From the NCBI GenBank assembly GCA_022661535.1, contig JAKULF010000009.1, positions 1,178,001 through 1,242,000 on the forward strand: 64,000 nt of DNA, given 5' to 3'. The notes beneath the pieces were generated by a model. The model made no database searches. It was given only the letters and a program-made list of their open reading frames with translations, and was not told the origin of the DNA. Position 1 is the stretch's first letter. Every line of letters starts with the position of its first letter. A program made the translations under genes and the position numbers. The stretch is from Eutypa lata (taxonomy: Eukaryota > Ascomycota > Sordariomycetes > Xylariales > Diatrypaceae). Shown here piece by piece: positions 46,717 to 58,757 of the stretch.

Positions 46717-47000
46717 TCTTGTGGCGTCTCCTTCTGAAATTACTTCGAGACTTTATCTACGACTGTTGAATTAGATGCTCCATCATACAAGGCGTGATGT
46801 ACAATCTACACGAAATAACGTTGACGCGCGCCACTCTCACCACCACCGGCCTCATCATTGTATTCCTCCACAATGCTATATCTGAGTAACAGGCTGCCCG
46901 GGCTCATGGGATCTCTCGCGTCACGTTCCGAAAACCGGGCTAGCTTCATGCGAGAGAATGTTACCACTGCAAATCATAGGCTGTGATAGCGCAGACGTAA

Positions 47001-47593
47001 CTATTCGAGCCTTCGACTCGGGATATTCGTGTACGCATGACTGCATTTGCGCGCACTGTAGTCCCCCCCCCCTTCCTTTTTTTTTTTGAAGGGATCCAGG
47101 GGAATATCATCAGCCACTTTGAAGACGAGCTGTATCACGTATAATAAGTTGACGCTTCCACCAGCCTTGACCGTTAAAGACTTTTGTATGGGGCTGCAGG
47201 GGCAGACATTTACAATCTGATCTGTCATCAGCTTGCACTGCGTGACATGCGCTTTCCTGTAATCTGGGGCTGAGGTACCGATTCTTCTCAATCCCGCGTC
47301 TGAATCTCCGAGGAAAGATTCCGGGCCTTTTAGGAGTCCTGTGCAGCAAGGGGAGTGGTGGTATGCCCATTCTTCCAGAGGGTTGTTCCCCAAGCTTGCA
47401 GTTCCTCCGCCTGGCGGTTGCAGTCGTCGAAAACACAGGCAGTTTTGGGATTCCGTGCTGCTGAGATGGAAAGGCCGAGCATCAGCGGGGATATTCTCTT
47501 GGGAAAATTTGGTATTTTGACGAGCAGTGACGCAACGTCATAGTTTAAAGGTATCGGGGTTTGTCCCCCCTTATTGTGTGCATCAAAAATCAA
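47001..47593 (-). pseudogene. Possible degenerate regulator-like fragment, weak
   Basis: Two overlapping minus-strand frames. The second contains QCKLMTDQIVNVCPCS and VNLLYVIQLVFKV, which recalls the Cys-x-Cys block and following hydrophobic helix in the middle of AflR-like Zn2Cys6 regulators. The first (PKTACVFDDCNRQAEELQAW) is not recognised. The neighbouring plus-strand relic is a clearer AflR-like piece, so this may be a second regulator, an inverted part, or chance. A C/T homopolymer tract at 47,067-47,088 follows it. Confidence 0.25.
47067..47088. repeat. C-run followed by T-run
   Basis: About ten C, then TTCC and twelve T. A slippage-prone tract between the NRPS relic and the regulator relic. 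Confidence 0.85.
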
Positions 47594-47736
47594 TCATTTT
47601 GACTGGGGTCCCGTAGGTCCGACTGTGAATGTGATTTTCCTTGACGTAGTGCGATACTTAGCCCTCTAGTGGACTAATAGCACTGAGTCTATAGGAGCAA
47701 ACGTTCGACTCACTAACTCAATCCGCCCCCCTTGGC

Positions 47737-48423
47737 TTGGATTCATTGCAGTGCATGGATGATACGATACATCAATATTTCCCTTTTTGTAACAACAATT
47801 ACAGCGCGAGTTCTGCATCCAGATCTCCCCCATCTTTTGGCTTACAGAATCATCAAAGCTCGTCAAACACTTGTCCATTCAGGGCAAGTCTGATGCTCTG
47901 CCTGCCGAAGATAACCAGCGCTATGCAGCATCAGCGGTTGGATGAGGTCTTCAAAGTGACAGGGGGGGTGTTCAAGTGCTGTTAGGACATTGTGGATTGC
48001 AAGACTGACGCAGCCAGATGCACCGATCTACTCATGATCATGGCAGTCCTGCAGGAGACACACCCCTGCTTGGACTACATTGCTAAGTCTGACTTGGAGG
48101 ATGCCGTCAAGGTGAGCTTCGGGGCGTACGAAGTCTCATCGAACGATGCCAACTTGAGAGCTATGCTAGTCATGGATCTAGTCCAAAGACCTAGCACGGT
48201 GCTGACATCGATCAGCTTCAAGGGCCAGAGCATGATCGACGAGCTGGACGAACCCTCTTGCCTAGCAAAGGCAAATATCGCTTATCTTGAGGCTACGATC
48301 AGTCATCTCCGAACTATCTTTCATTGTGTTACGCGATATGTTGAAGAGGCAGTTAACAAAGATGGTGCTGTGTCCCAAACACTACTAAGCACACCTGTGT
48401 CCCAGTCATTGAAGAATAAATAA
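47737..48423 (+). pseudogene. AflR-like fungal transcription factor, C-terminal part, interrupted by TAG
   Basis: One plus-strand frame runs from 47,737 to a TAA at 48,421-48,423, broken only by a TAG at 47,983-47,985. Downstream it reads CTDLLMIMAVLQETHPCLDY, AMLVMDLVQRPSTVLTSISF and DEPSCLAKANIAYLEATISH. That is the conserved C-terminal half of AflR-type Zn2Cys6 regulators, which switch on secondary-metabolite clusters. The first part includes HQRLDEVFKVTGGVFKCC. No Zn2Cys6 binuclear cluster (C-x2-C-x6-C) is seen upstream, so the DNA-binding end is missing or lies in an exon I cannot find. The TAG stands where Gln would fit, a change RIP can make. A TTGCAG acceptor with an ACTAAC branch site precedes 47,748, so an intron boundary near the start is possible. 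Confidence 0.6.
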
Positions 48424-48909
48424 CGATTGGCAAGATAATTAGAAGTTGGTCGAGTACGGTATATTTCCACGACCTAAAATGAAGCCAGATATTTCTCTAA
48501 CGAAGAACTGTTTTCCGACCTTAGATGACCTATGTTCGACACCTCGGTTGTCAGTTGTGAAGTTGGAATCCTAAAACGGGCCATATGTCTATGAATTCGT
48601 GCATGAGCACGGTGCTACGATGCAAAAGCTGGTAAAAAAGATATAGGGGAATAGGTAAAGGTTATTACATCTAATAGTCTGCCTGTTTCAACACTAATGA
48701 TTAGATTATTTATAACATCGACTTTTATTCTCCAAAGGCTGGTCTGACTGCAATCTAGGACTTCCCACTCGCATTCGTTCAGATGTTTGTGTCTATTTAT
48801 TGATTATCATGTTTGATGCTGTGCTCAGCCTTTGATACCCAGCCCCCTGCCTTGCTGGTTCGTAACAGCCACTACCCTATACACCTCGCTATACTGCACG
48901 AATTCCAGC
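48424..48909. other. Short spacer between regulator relic and permease
   Basis: About 490 bp between the ends of a plus-strand and a minus-strand unit. Nothing was recognised in it. Confidence 0.5.
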
Positions 48910-51093
48910 TTAAGCAGCTTTTTCACCAATGTTAGTAGTAATCTTTTCCGTCGTTAGCTCAGCCGGTTGTTCTTCGCCTATCAGACGGCCTATCGAATCG
49001 TGCGAGCTATCCCACTCTGCGACCTGGTCGACAGGTACCTTGACGAGGTGATGCGTTTGCGCACCTCCGTCGAGTTGCAGGACCTCCTGCCGAAGCGCGT
49101 ATCCCCGCCAACGTGGGAGAAGCTTGACCCAGACGAAGTAGTACACGACGCAAGCGAGTATGATTCCGAGTCCGGTGACCACGTAGGTGCCATACCAGAA
49201 GGAAACATCCCCCTGGCCGCCCGCAGGTGGGTACCAGGGCATGACAACCAGGTATAGGTGAACCAGTATGTTGAATATTATCACTGGGTGCCACGCTTTG
49301 AACGAGGGTCTGGGGAGGTTTGCCTTGCCACGGCGCCAGCGCACAATGTAGAGTCCGATGGCCATTGCGAGGTTGAAGAAAGAGCTCGGGAAGACAGCTA
49401 GATCGCTCACTGTTGGGGTGTTAGGAGCAAAGCATGTTGTAATCGATGGGCGATATTGCGAGAGAGCACTTACCAAAATTGAACGCGTCACCGGTGGGGA
49501 TAGCGAGGATGACGACGACAGTCAATGCCCAATCTAGGATATAGGGGCCCGCGGGGGTGCCGAAAGGCCAGGTAGAAACCCAGAAGCGAGTCCCTGGAAG
49601 AACACCCTGCCTAAACATATGTTGTGATCAGCGGCAACGTGCGACAAAACTTCACCATCGGGTTCGGCTCACCTTCCGCACTCTCGAAGCTGTCTAGCGG
49701 CACCGATCATCACAGCCATCATATTTCCGAAGGAGCTCAGCGCGATCAAGAAATTCAACCCTCTAGCAGCCCTTCCTGATCCAAAGACTGCTGAAAAGAA
49801 CAAAGTCGCCGCGATGGTGCCGGAGGATTCCAACTTCTCCTTGCCAACTTCATGCGACTTGTGTGAGTACAAAAGTAGTGAGGACGGGAAGGCAAGATAT
49901 ACTCACCAGCAGCAATGTACGCGACATTCGCAAAAACGTACAACGTCATTACAACAAGAATTGAAATAGTTCCGTTTCTCTTGATCTGTTTGACAGGGTC
50001 CTGGATGGCGTGTCAGCAGAGGACTCGATTTTGCGATGAGCAGATCAGCAGGGTTGTGATATATACCTTGATTTCGTTGATCACGTTGAAGGCATTGTTG
50101 TACCCCCCGTAAGAGAAAATGATCCTGTAGAGCGCATTCGTCAATCCGTAGGGAGTAGCAGATCCTTGGAACGCATTTTCGAAGTTCGCTTTTGGAGCCG
50201 GCACCTGAGTATGCCCACCTAGAACAACCAAGCCAGTGATGCCAACGAATATCAGTGTGATCAGTTTAACAGCTCCAATCGCATTCCCTACGTAATATGA
50301 ACCCTTGGTATGGAGTAGCACGGCTGTATGGCAGTCAGTCTATGTCTGGCATGGATGATAGACGGTTCTACTTACCCACGAACGTAACAGTATAGCCAGC
50401 TATAGCTACACCCTTGACTTGCCAATCCGTGCCTTTGCTACCATTCGTTGCGAAGAGATAGTTCGCAAGAACTGTCAATGTATGAGACATGATTACTGCC
50501 GCAGTTGAGGGGAATCATCACGTACCGATGGCGTTGCTGCTCCGGAAGGACAGGATGATATTCTGCATAGCGAATGCCGTTGGGAAAAGCCAACGGGGCC
50601 GGGGATAAGCCTGCTCAAGGTTGACAACCTCGGCCCCTGATCTGCTCGGGAAATATGCAGCATACTCGAGGTATACGGCAGCGCTGCAGAGGGATATGAC
50701 GGCACCCAGCACCCAATATATCATACTCAGGCCGACGGAGCCCGTGCCAGCTAAGATGGCCGACGCTAAAAGTTAAAAACACCAAATTAATATAATCGAT
50801 GCCATGAGTTCTATTGTTGTTCTAGGTAACCCACGAGTCGAATAAACACCAGTGCCAATCATCATACTTATGTTGAGGAATAAGATGGTGACGGGTCCGA
50901 CAGTGTAGCCCAGAGGCGAATGGCTCTCAACTGGAGCACCCCCAGCTTCCTGATACGTCGTCGGCGCGTCGTTTCCTCCGGCCTCCCCTACGTACTTGAG
51001 GCTGCCATCGCTCGACTCATCGCCACCCTGGCCGTATACAATCTCATCAGAGCTTGTGGCCTGATTGCTTCGCTGGTGCCTTTTGAACAGCAT
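48910..51093 (-). CDS. MUP1: High-affinity methionine permease, MUP1 type
   Basis: Eight minus-strand exons: 51093-50835, 50765-50526, 50471-50376, 50323-50067, 50000-49907, 49847-49673, 49610-49474 and 49409-48910, for 585 residues. All junctions keep frame with GT-AG ends. The ATG at 51093 is the first in frame; the longer open frame begins at TTG. After a 75-residue cytoplasmic N-terminus come about 12 TM spans of the APC superfamily. Family landmarks are MMIGTGVYST at TM1, EYAAYFPSRSGAEVVNLEQA, SFRSSNAI, FSYGGYNNAFNVINEIK and PVKQIKRNG. MUP1-like proteins import methionine and some other amino acids at the plasma membrane. It is the only intact gene between 45 and 57 kb and is flanked by relics on both sides. 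Confidence 0.9.
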
Positions 51094-52344
51094 AGTCGCA
51101 CAGGGGGATACAAAGAGTGCAGCTAGGGGCAAATATATCAGAACAACCCAAGTAAGATAATCGCTCTTGAACGAATCGTTCTAGAAGATTTTCTTTTTCG
51201 GAACTCACGAAGTTGCTATCTGATATTGATTGAATAAGGAGCAAGTGGGAAGCAGTATACCTGCAAGGTATCTTGCCTCCCTTTATCAGGTCACCGAATT
51301 GCTCAAAAACGGAAGTTCTAGGGTAACATTGGGAATATCTCGGGCGTTCTAGTAGCACGCCATCACCGCGAATTATGACAGCAGCTGGCGACCCTTGCAG
51401 GCGGGGGACCAAATGCCAGGTCCACGAGCGCTGCTGTGGAGATAAATATTCTTCGTATGATTAACGAGGAGGAGTCTTTCTAAGATAACATTCGGAAGCT
51501 AAATATTTGTTGTTGATGCTTTTTTGTAATACTTGCATCGGCAAATGGGCGGACATATTGATAATGAAAGTACAAAGTGCTGCAATGAGCCAACGACTCA
51601 CATCTTCACGCGATTCGGAGGTCCGGAGGTTTATGAAACTCATTACATTGGTGTAGTTACAAAAGTTAGAAGGCAAATACACTCATACATCTCAAATAGG
51701 TCAAGGTGAATATATCGCAACAATAATCACAGCTTGGCCGATATAGCTAGGCCAATATCGGCAGGCTTCGGTGAAATCCAGAAAGATGAAGCATGGCTTG
51801 ATTTCCGAGGCGCCCATGTATTGCGCGATGAGACATGGATGTGGCGAATCACTCTTAGCTCTTAAGGGCTCTGTTAGATTTCAGAAGAGGGCAAATGCTC
51901 CAGGTTGAATATCTTGATTCAATTACGTATTCATCCTGCGGGTCGATGTAGTTACAGCATGAGTTCGTTCAAGTGCGAGCGGATAACTCTATTGATAGGT
52001 AGGATACGGCCTGAAGTCAATGCCGATATGGTGTCACATCACACAATTCTTTTAGTGCCGGCCTGGTCCGCATTCGTCACCGTAACTCGCGGGTGCAAAA
52101 CTTTTCTAAGGGGCGGCTCCGCTCTCAGCTTTTCGACTTATGAGTTCTTTTCTTTCTTCTTTTTCTTTATTGCTGGCGGAAGAGGTACAAGAATAGGTCG
52201 TCTCGTCTCTGTTTCCCGATTTTGTGTTCTAATTTATTAGCGGGTGGAGTCTAATTCTTTTTGCTTCAGCACACTCTGTTTAAGTAGGTTATAGATAAAG
52301 TTTTGGTAACCCACTTCTTCATGTAATTCAAAAGGGATTATGCT
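51094..52344. other. 1.25-kb spacer upstream of MUP1
   Basis: Promoter side of the permease, then unrecognised sequence up to the aldo/keto reductase relic. A T/C-rich run lies at about 52,145-52,175. Confidence 0.5.
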
Positions 52345-52925
52345 CTATTTGCATGACACTGGTATATTGGCATATGATAAGAGTTCGTAAAGTAGTGGAG
52401 CTTTGAAATTCGCCACACTAAGAGATTTGAAGATTCCTTCGGGATTTTCATCAGTCAAAACCAATGTCCCCAGGGCGGGCCGCGTTTCGCGAATGGAAAT
52501 TTTCTCCAATGACCACGCAGTCTGGGCCTGATCATCAGACCAGAATGTCAGGAACTCCAATACCTTGGGGTTAACGTATTGCTAGGCTAATGGAAAGTGG
52601 ATCAAGAATAGATCAATATAGCCTACGTTCCATTTCTCATTCTCACGCTTGGCCATTTTGATAGAAATCTGCATTGCGTACCCCGATTCCTGCTTCCAGG
52701 CTGTTGGTATAAGTATGAGCGTCAATATGACGATAGCCCATTTTGATATTGTACACGGCTTCGGTACATTCCTCACATGACAGCTTCCAAATACCAAATC
52801 CAAGAAGCGGCATATCCTGTTCCTTCAAGTATTAGACCAGAGGTATCACAGAACAAAGCATACCAGAAGACCAAGAGAGGACTTTCATAGCCCGAAGACA
52901 GCTCTGCCATAGGTACGTGAGCCAT
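52345..52925 (-). pseudogene. Truncated, broken aldo/keto reductase (xylose-reductase type)
   Basis: The remnant starts at a Met (52925, MAHVPMAELSSGYE). What looks like a retained intron ends in ACAG, and DMPLLGFGIWKLSCEE follows with AVYNIKMGYRHID, the N-terminal strand and the conserved Asp of AKRs. The frame then shifts and residues are missing before VGYIDLFLIHFPLA. A TAG at 52,583-52,585 precedes QYVNPKVLEFLTFW, and the piece ends after SVANFKAPLLYELLSYANIP. The C-terminal half (NADPH-binding loop) is absent. Intact relatives reduce xylose and other aldehydes with NADPH. Loss of the C-terminus, a shift and a stop make it a pseudogene. It sits about 700 bp from RIP block 2. Confidence 0.8.
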
Positions 52926-53650
52926 TGTGAAAGCGAAAGGATAATGTAGCTCTTTTCTAAGACGAATCTCATAAAGGATAACAATGGGATTAAATTGCCT
53001 ATTTGTGACCACTTGACTAATGGAAGTAATGATTAAAATAAAGTTCATATATTAATAGGAGCTGTCTCGCTGATCGATCGCGAACGCTGAAAGAGGAAAC
53101 CCCACCGAACCTGGCCAAGACGGGAACTTCTGCGCGGGCCGGACCGGTCAGGATCCAGCGGGGTTTTCATTCAATCACGTAGCTCACCAGAAAGCATCCA
53201 TCATGGCTTACTAGAAGGTCTATTTGAAACATTCTTGGTACCAGTTACACAAGAGTGAGCACACCACAGCGTTCTTTGGTGCAAGTATTTGTACTTGATT
53301 GGCCCGATGGGAAATATTTTTCCTAATGGGGATTTTTATTTGTTTCGGGATTTTGTTTCCTATTCTGGAAAATCGACCTCCGAAACAATCCCAACCACCA
53401 TCTCACTATAAGAGACATTAATCGATGTCCTCTTCGTCCATGTGCTGCTCTGCCGTGCTGTAGGTATTCGTCAGTGAACACGATCTGCACACGTATTTAC
53501 AGTAATAATTAAAAGCTTTGCTATTTGCGCTGTATCTTGTTAACTATTTGCGTTATATTCCACTTATACAAATAATGGCACTTAATAATCTAACCACTAT
53601 TACCTAGCTGCCATCATCTAGCTATTACTACCTCTTTTAGCCGAAGTTAT
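52926..53650. other. Spacer leading into RIP block 2
   Basis: Normal composition at first, becoming AT-rich from about 53,500. No gene was recognised. Confidence 0.5.
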
Positions 53651-53760
53651 CGTAAATATAAATAACGCGAAAAGTATTATTATTTAATTATTATTATTAT
53701 TATTATTATAATTATTTCGAAATATAAATAACTTTAAATATAATTAAAATAAAATAAATA

Positions 53761-53967
53761 TATAATATTAAAAGTTAAAAATTATATTATTAATTTTAAA
53801 AAACTTAATATATTATTAAAAATATTTAAATTAAAAATTTAATTATATAAATATTATTTAATTATAAACGTTAAAATAATAACGTTTAATATCGTATTTT
53901 ATTATATTTTTTCGTTTAATTTAATAACTTTAAATTATTATTTTATTATTTTATTAAATATTTTATA
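53761..53967. repeat. Direct repeat, left copy (LTR-like)
   Basis: It aligns without gaps to 55,178-55,384. Nearly all differences are C/T or G/A transitions, as expected for RIP acting separately on two copies; one clear exception is an A/T change. Confidence 0.85.
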
Positions 53968-55177
53968 CGTTTTTATAATAAAATAATTATTTAAAATTAT
54001 TATTATTTTTATCGTTTTTTAAAAGATTTTTTATATATTAACGTTTTTATTTTTTTTTAAATAATTATCGTTATTAAATTATAAAATTTTATAAAGTTAT
54101 TTAATATTATAAAGTTAATTACATTTAAATTATTATTATTATCGTTATCGTTATTATTATTACTTTTATTTTTCTTTTTTTATAAATAATTTATTATTTT
54201 ATAATTATATTTATTATATTTAAAATATAATAATTTATTATTTTTTAAATTAACTTTTATTTATTATTATTATTATAATTTTAATTATTATTTTTTTTAC
54301 TTTTATTATTATAATTTTTTTTTCGAAAATTAACGATAAAATCATTATATATTTAAATTATCGTTATCGTTAAAGCTTATTAAAATATACTTTTTATTTA
54401 AGCTTTTTATATTAAATTATTATTTTAATTCGAAATAAAATTAATTAATATTATAAATTATTAATTCGAATTTATTAATATTTAAACTTTTTTAATATAT
54501 TAAATTAAACGTTTATATTTAATAACGTAATTTAATATTAATTACTTTAACGAATTTTATTTAATATATTAAAGTTACGTTTATAAATTTATTTATTTAT
54601 TAATTTATTTATTTTCGTATATTTTATTTAAATTTTTAATTATTTTAATATCGTTAATAAAGTTTATAATAACGTTAATAAAGTTTTTTATAATATTAAT
54701 AATTATTATATTAATAATACGAATTTTATCGATAATAATAAATTATATTATATTATTACTTTTATATTTAATATTAATTAACGTTATTTAAAACGTCGTT
54801 TTTTATATTTTTTAATTATTTTCGTTAATAAGTTTATTATTATTTAATAATTTAAAATTAAAGTTATTTTAATTTAAATACGTTTTTATTTTTTCTTTAA
54901 TTAACGTCGATTTAATTTTATTTTTTATATCGATTAATAATTATTATATTTAACTTTATAAATTATTTATTTATTTTTAAAATACGTTTTTTTTAATTAT
55001 TATTTTAATATATATAAATTATTATATAAATTTCGTTATTAAAGAATTTCTTTTTTAAATCGTTTAATTTTTTAATAAAGTTAACTTTTATAATCGTTAT
55101 ATTAAATTTACATTAATAACTTTATTTTAAAGCTTTTTTTAATTAATAACGATTAATTATTTAAAATTAAAAAATGT

Positions 55178-55384
55178 TATTATATTAAAAATTAAAAATT
55201 ATATTATCGATTTTAAAAAACTTAATATATTTTTAAAAATATTTAAATTAAAAATTTAATTATATAAATATTATTTAATTATAAACGTTAAAATAATAAT
55301 ATTTAATATTATATTTTATTATATTTTTTCGTTTAATTTAATAATTTTAAATTATTATTTTATTATTTTATTAAATATTTTATA
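55178..55384. repeat. Direct repeat, right copy (LTR-like)
   Basis: Second copy of the 207-bp repeat, offset by 1,417 bp and in the same orientation. It has fewer CpG than the left copy at several positions where the left keeps CG and this one has TA. Confidence 0.85.
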
Positions 55385-55894
55385 TATAATTATTATTTTA
55401 TATATAACTTTTTATAATAATAATAATAATAAAATTATTTATAATAAATAATATTTAAATATTATTATTTATATTTATAAAATATAACGTAAATAATTAA
55501 CGAAATATAATATAAATAATAAACCTTATAATTAAACTTAAACTTTATTTTATTTTTAACGTAAAAAAAAAATTTATTAATAATTGCGGATTACGAATCA
55601 TATTTAACCGGGTACGCAAGTAATGATAATATAAATGATTTTAATTTATTGCACAAATAACGTCGAAGTTTATTAAGGTCGTTTAATTAAGCACTTGTTA
55701 GAATTCTCCGGGATTTCTTTTTCTTGTTCATACCTCGTCTCTTCGGCCATTGTTTAACCTCGAACGTTGATTATAACAGAAACTCCAAAACTTCATTGTA
55801 AGTAAGTAGCATAGCCACACCTAGGGATAGCTGACATCGAGCGTGTCTGCATGTAGCTAATAAGAAACTTTAGGATCTAGCCAGCCACGCTACC

Positions 55895-57390
55895 ATGGTA
55901 GCGGACTAGGACTTAGACAATAATAACCCTCAGCCCTCCACCATCGAGAAAGCAGAGCAGCCAGATGCTGAAGTCTCTCCACGGGACATTACGGGATGGA
56001 AGTGGGTGATAGCCACCATCGCCATCTTATCCTCCATATTCCTGTACGCGCTCGACGGTACCATCGTCGCCGTCATCCAGGCCACCATCGTCGATGAATT
56101 CGATTCCTTAAACGACCTCTCGTGGAATAACGTCGGGTTCCTGATGAGAGCCACCGCGACCAACATGATTTGGGGACAGATATATACGGCTAATTCAACT
56201 CGAAATGGGTCTACATCTTCAACGTCGTCATCTTCGAAGTTGGCTCCGCCCTCTGCGGCGCGGCGCCAAACATGAACGCCTTGATCGTCGGCCGGGTAAT
56301 ATGCGGCGTTGGTGGATCTGGATCGGGGCTGTATTGTGGTGTATTTACGATCATCGCCGCCACCATGACCATGGCTGAGCGTCCTATCTACGTGTCAGGA
56401 ACTGGCATCAGCTGGGATCTGGGAACTGTCCTGGGACCTATCGTTGGTGGTGCTTTCCAAGAGTCTGCTGTTGGTTGGAGATGGGCCTTCTATATAAATC
56501 TGTTTATCGGAGCCGCCTGCGCTCCGGCCTACCTGTTCCTGCCACCTAGCAAGGACCCTCGCCCAGGTGTCCCCTATATGACTCGTGTCAAGGAACTGGA
56601 CTACGCCGGCATGGTTCTGCTGATGGGATGCTTGGTAAGCCTCATTATGGCCATCAACTTCGGTGGTTTGACCTATGCTTGGAACTCTGGACAGATCATC
56701 GGTTTATTCGTGACTGCCGTTGTGCTATTCGTCCTCTTGGCCATTCGGAAGAGCTGGACAATACTCATCACCTCACCTCGCCGTCTGATCCCAGTTCAGT
56801 TCATGCGTTCGTCCCTTATTATAATACTATTCGTCTGCACCAGCGCTTCCGCAGCCGGTGTCTTGGTTCCCATCTTCTCCGTCCCTCTATTCTTCCAATT
56901 CACCCGCGGCGACGGGGCGCTCGACGCAGGTGTGCGACTACTACCCCTGATTATCGTCCTAGTCGTCACCATCACCATTAACGGGACCCTGATGGCCAAG
57001 TTCGGCTACTATATGCCGTGGTACCTCGTCGGTGGCCTGGTATGTGTTGCCGGTGGCGCCTTGATGTACACTGTCAACCAGGACACTAGTCCGAGCGGCG
57101 TATACGGCTATACCGTACTACTGCCAATTTCAACATCATGGCCACGACTAAATGAATCATATACCAGAATGGAGGTGCTGTGGAAAAACGGTGATGGGGA
57201 GGCGGTAGTGATGAAGCAGAGTACTTGCATATCTCCACAAATAGCTCCTGAAGGATTTAACCACCGCCAGAGCAGCCGTACGCGAACTTCAGATTCCTGC
57301 ATTAGCCAGAATTCGTCTTTGAAGGTTGTTGCTAGCAATTCCGTAACCGAGTTGGCGGTTTTTGACAGTAAAGTGTCTAACAGGGATTAA
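55895..57390 (+). pseudogene. Broken DHA2-type MFS transporter, C-terminally truncated
   Basis: The likely start ATG is at 55,895, but a TAG follows at codon 5 (55,907-55,909). The frame then gives TM1 with FLYALDGTIVAVIQATIVDE. At 56,180-56,190 the frame shifts (two extra bases in a TA run, or one lost), and the new frame meets a TAA at 56,191-56,193 before KWVYIFNVVIFEVGSALCGA. From there it reads on through NALIVGRVICGVGG and FQESAVGWRWAFYINLFIGA. MFS sequence ends near 57,117 at GVYGYTVLL; what follows to 57,390 is not transporter-like, so the last few TM spans are lost. Intact relatives are 14-TM drug or metabolite efflux pumps. It lies just outside RIP block 2. Confidence 0.85.
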
Positions 57391-58757
57391 CGTTCAGCAG
57401 GACATATAATGAGTTATTGATTGTGCGCTCGCACCAGTTGTAGAACGCATCGAATTAATACCCGATTTTGACAATAAACTTTTACATCATGGAGGTGAAA
57501 GCAACTGGGGAGTATACGTTTAGTTCATAGACTAAGAACGCGAATATCATGAACGGAGATGCTATTATGTAACTGACGTGTTGTGTTTTCCCTCAGTGTT
57601 AATATATAATTCAAGCTCTAATATTCCACGCCTCACTCCGCCCCACTACTGCTAACCCACCATGTCCGAAAAGGGATAATACTTCGTACAAAACCCCGAG
57701 TTGACATCTGTGATCTTAAAAGTGAGATAACTACAGGCTTGACTGTTACATGACCAATCCGCAAGCTAGCTACCAGTGCCGTAACATTCTAGTCGAAAGT
57801 AACCTGGAGTATATCATTGCTGTCACAGTCGTAAGTGGCAGTTATATAAGACAACGCAAAATGGTTAGCTTCTCGAGCTTGGAACATTCCACTTTTGAAG
57901 TGTAGAAGTAGAGTCCTCGCATTCTATACCGTCACAATTGCCTCCTAAGACTCTGTTGCCATTTCTAGAATCTGGTCGTGCGGGAAGAACCGAGCCGGAA
58001 TCGAGATTTGAATCGAGATTGAGATTGGAATCCTTGCTGCACGGGCTTAGATGGCGATAAATAATTGGTCTAAACTTCAGCACTCCCTACATACTACCTA
58101 CTGCCTACACAACTAAGAATAATTGATTCCTTTCTCGACACCGAAATGAAGGTTGCGTTGCTATATAGCGCAGCTAGGACAATTTCTTGTAAGCCGGCCT
58201 TTTCTGTCGACGCCAACTTTACTACGTAATACCTACCTCCCTCGCTAGGAAGGTAGTAGCACGATGCAGATCGATCTTCACGACCAACTGTTTGGAGCAC
58301 GTGTTGTGGGGTTTCGTTACTGGGAGGTCCAGGAGGCCTTAGCTATTTAAAGGCCATGGGTTATGCCGGGAGGCTGTTCGGGCGGGCCCAACGCTAAAGT
58401 ACTTGGCAATCCCCCGTAATGGCTCCATTTCGGATTCCAATTGGCCTATTCAGGAAACTGCCCGATCGGACATGAGACACATCATTGGCTCCCGCAACGG
58501 CTGTGCATAATTGAAGCCGGCTCAGGGGTAAGACAGGGGGGAGGAAAGGGGGCCAAACTATTTCGGGAGGGTCGGTCAACCATCAAGTAACTGGCGCGTT
58601 TCACGTGTTAAAATTATATAAAATCGACCTCGCCCGCTGCCGAAGAACATCGCATGTATGATTAAGTAGTTTGACGATCTGTCTAACTCCTCGTCGTCGT
58701 CCTCACCCTCGCCCTTCCCTACCTACGGATTAGACAGATAACTCAACCAACGCAACA
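57391..58757. other. 1.4-kb spacer upstream of the SurE-type gene
   Basis: Normal composition. A possible TATA element (AATTATATAAAA) lies at about 58,612-58,623, 135 bp before the SurE start. Otherwise nothing was recognised. Confidence 0.5.

Larger units (their letters stand above)
53650..55600. mobile_element. AT-only RIP block 2, probable LTR-type element remnant
   Basis: Nearly pure A/T with surviving C mainly in CpG and CpT, as in block 1. It differs from block 1 in containing a 207-bp direct-repeat pair 1,417 bp apart (listed separately) with about 1.2 kb between. Two same-orientation repeats at this spacing suggest the LTRs of a small or internally deleted retroelement. There is no coding frame left and no target-site duplication could be established by eye. 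Confidence 0.7.
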
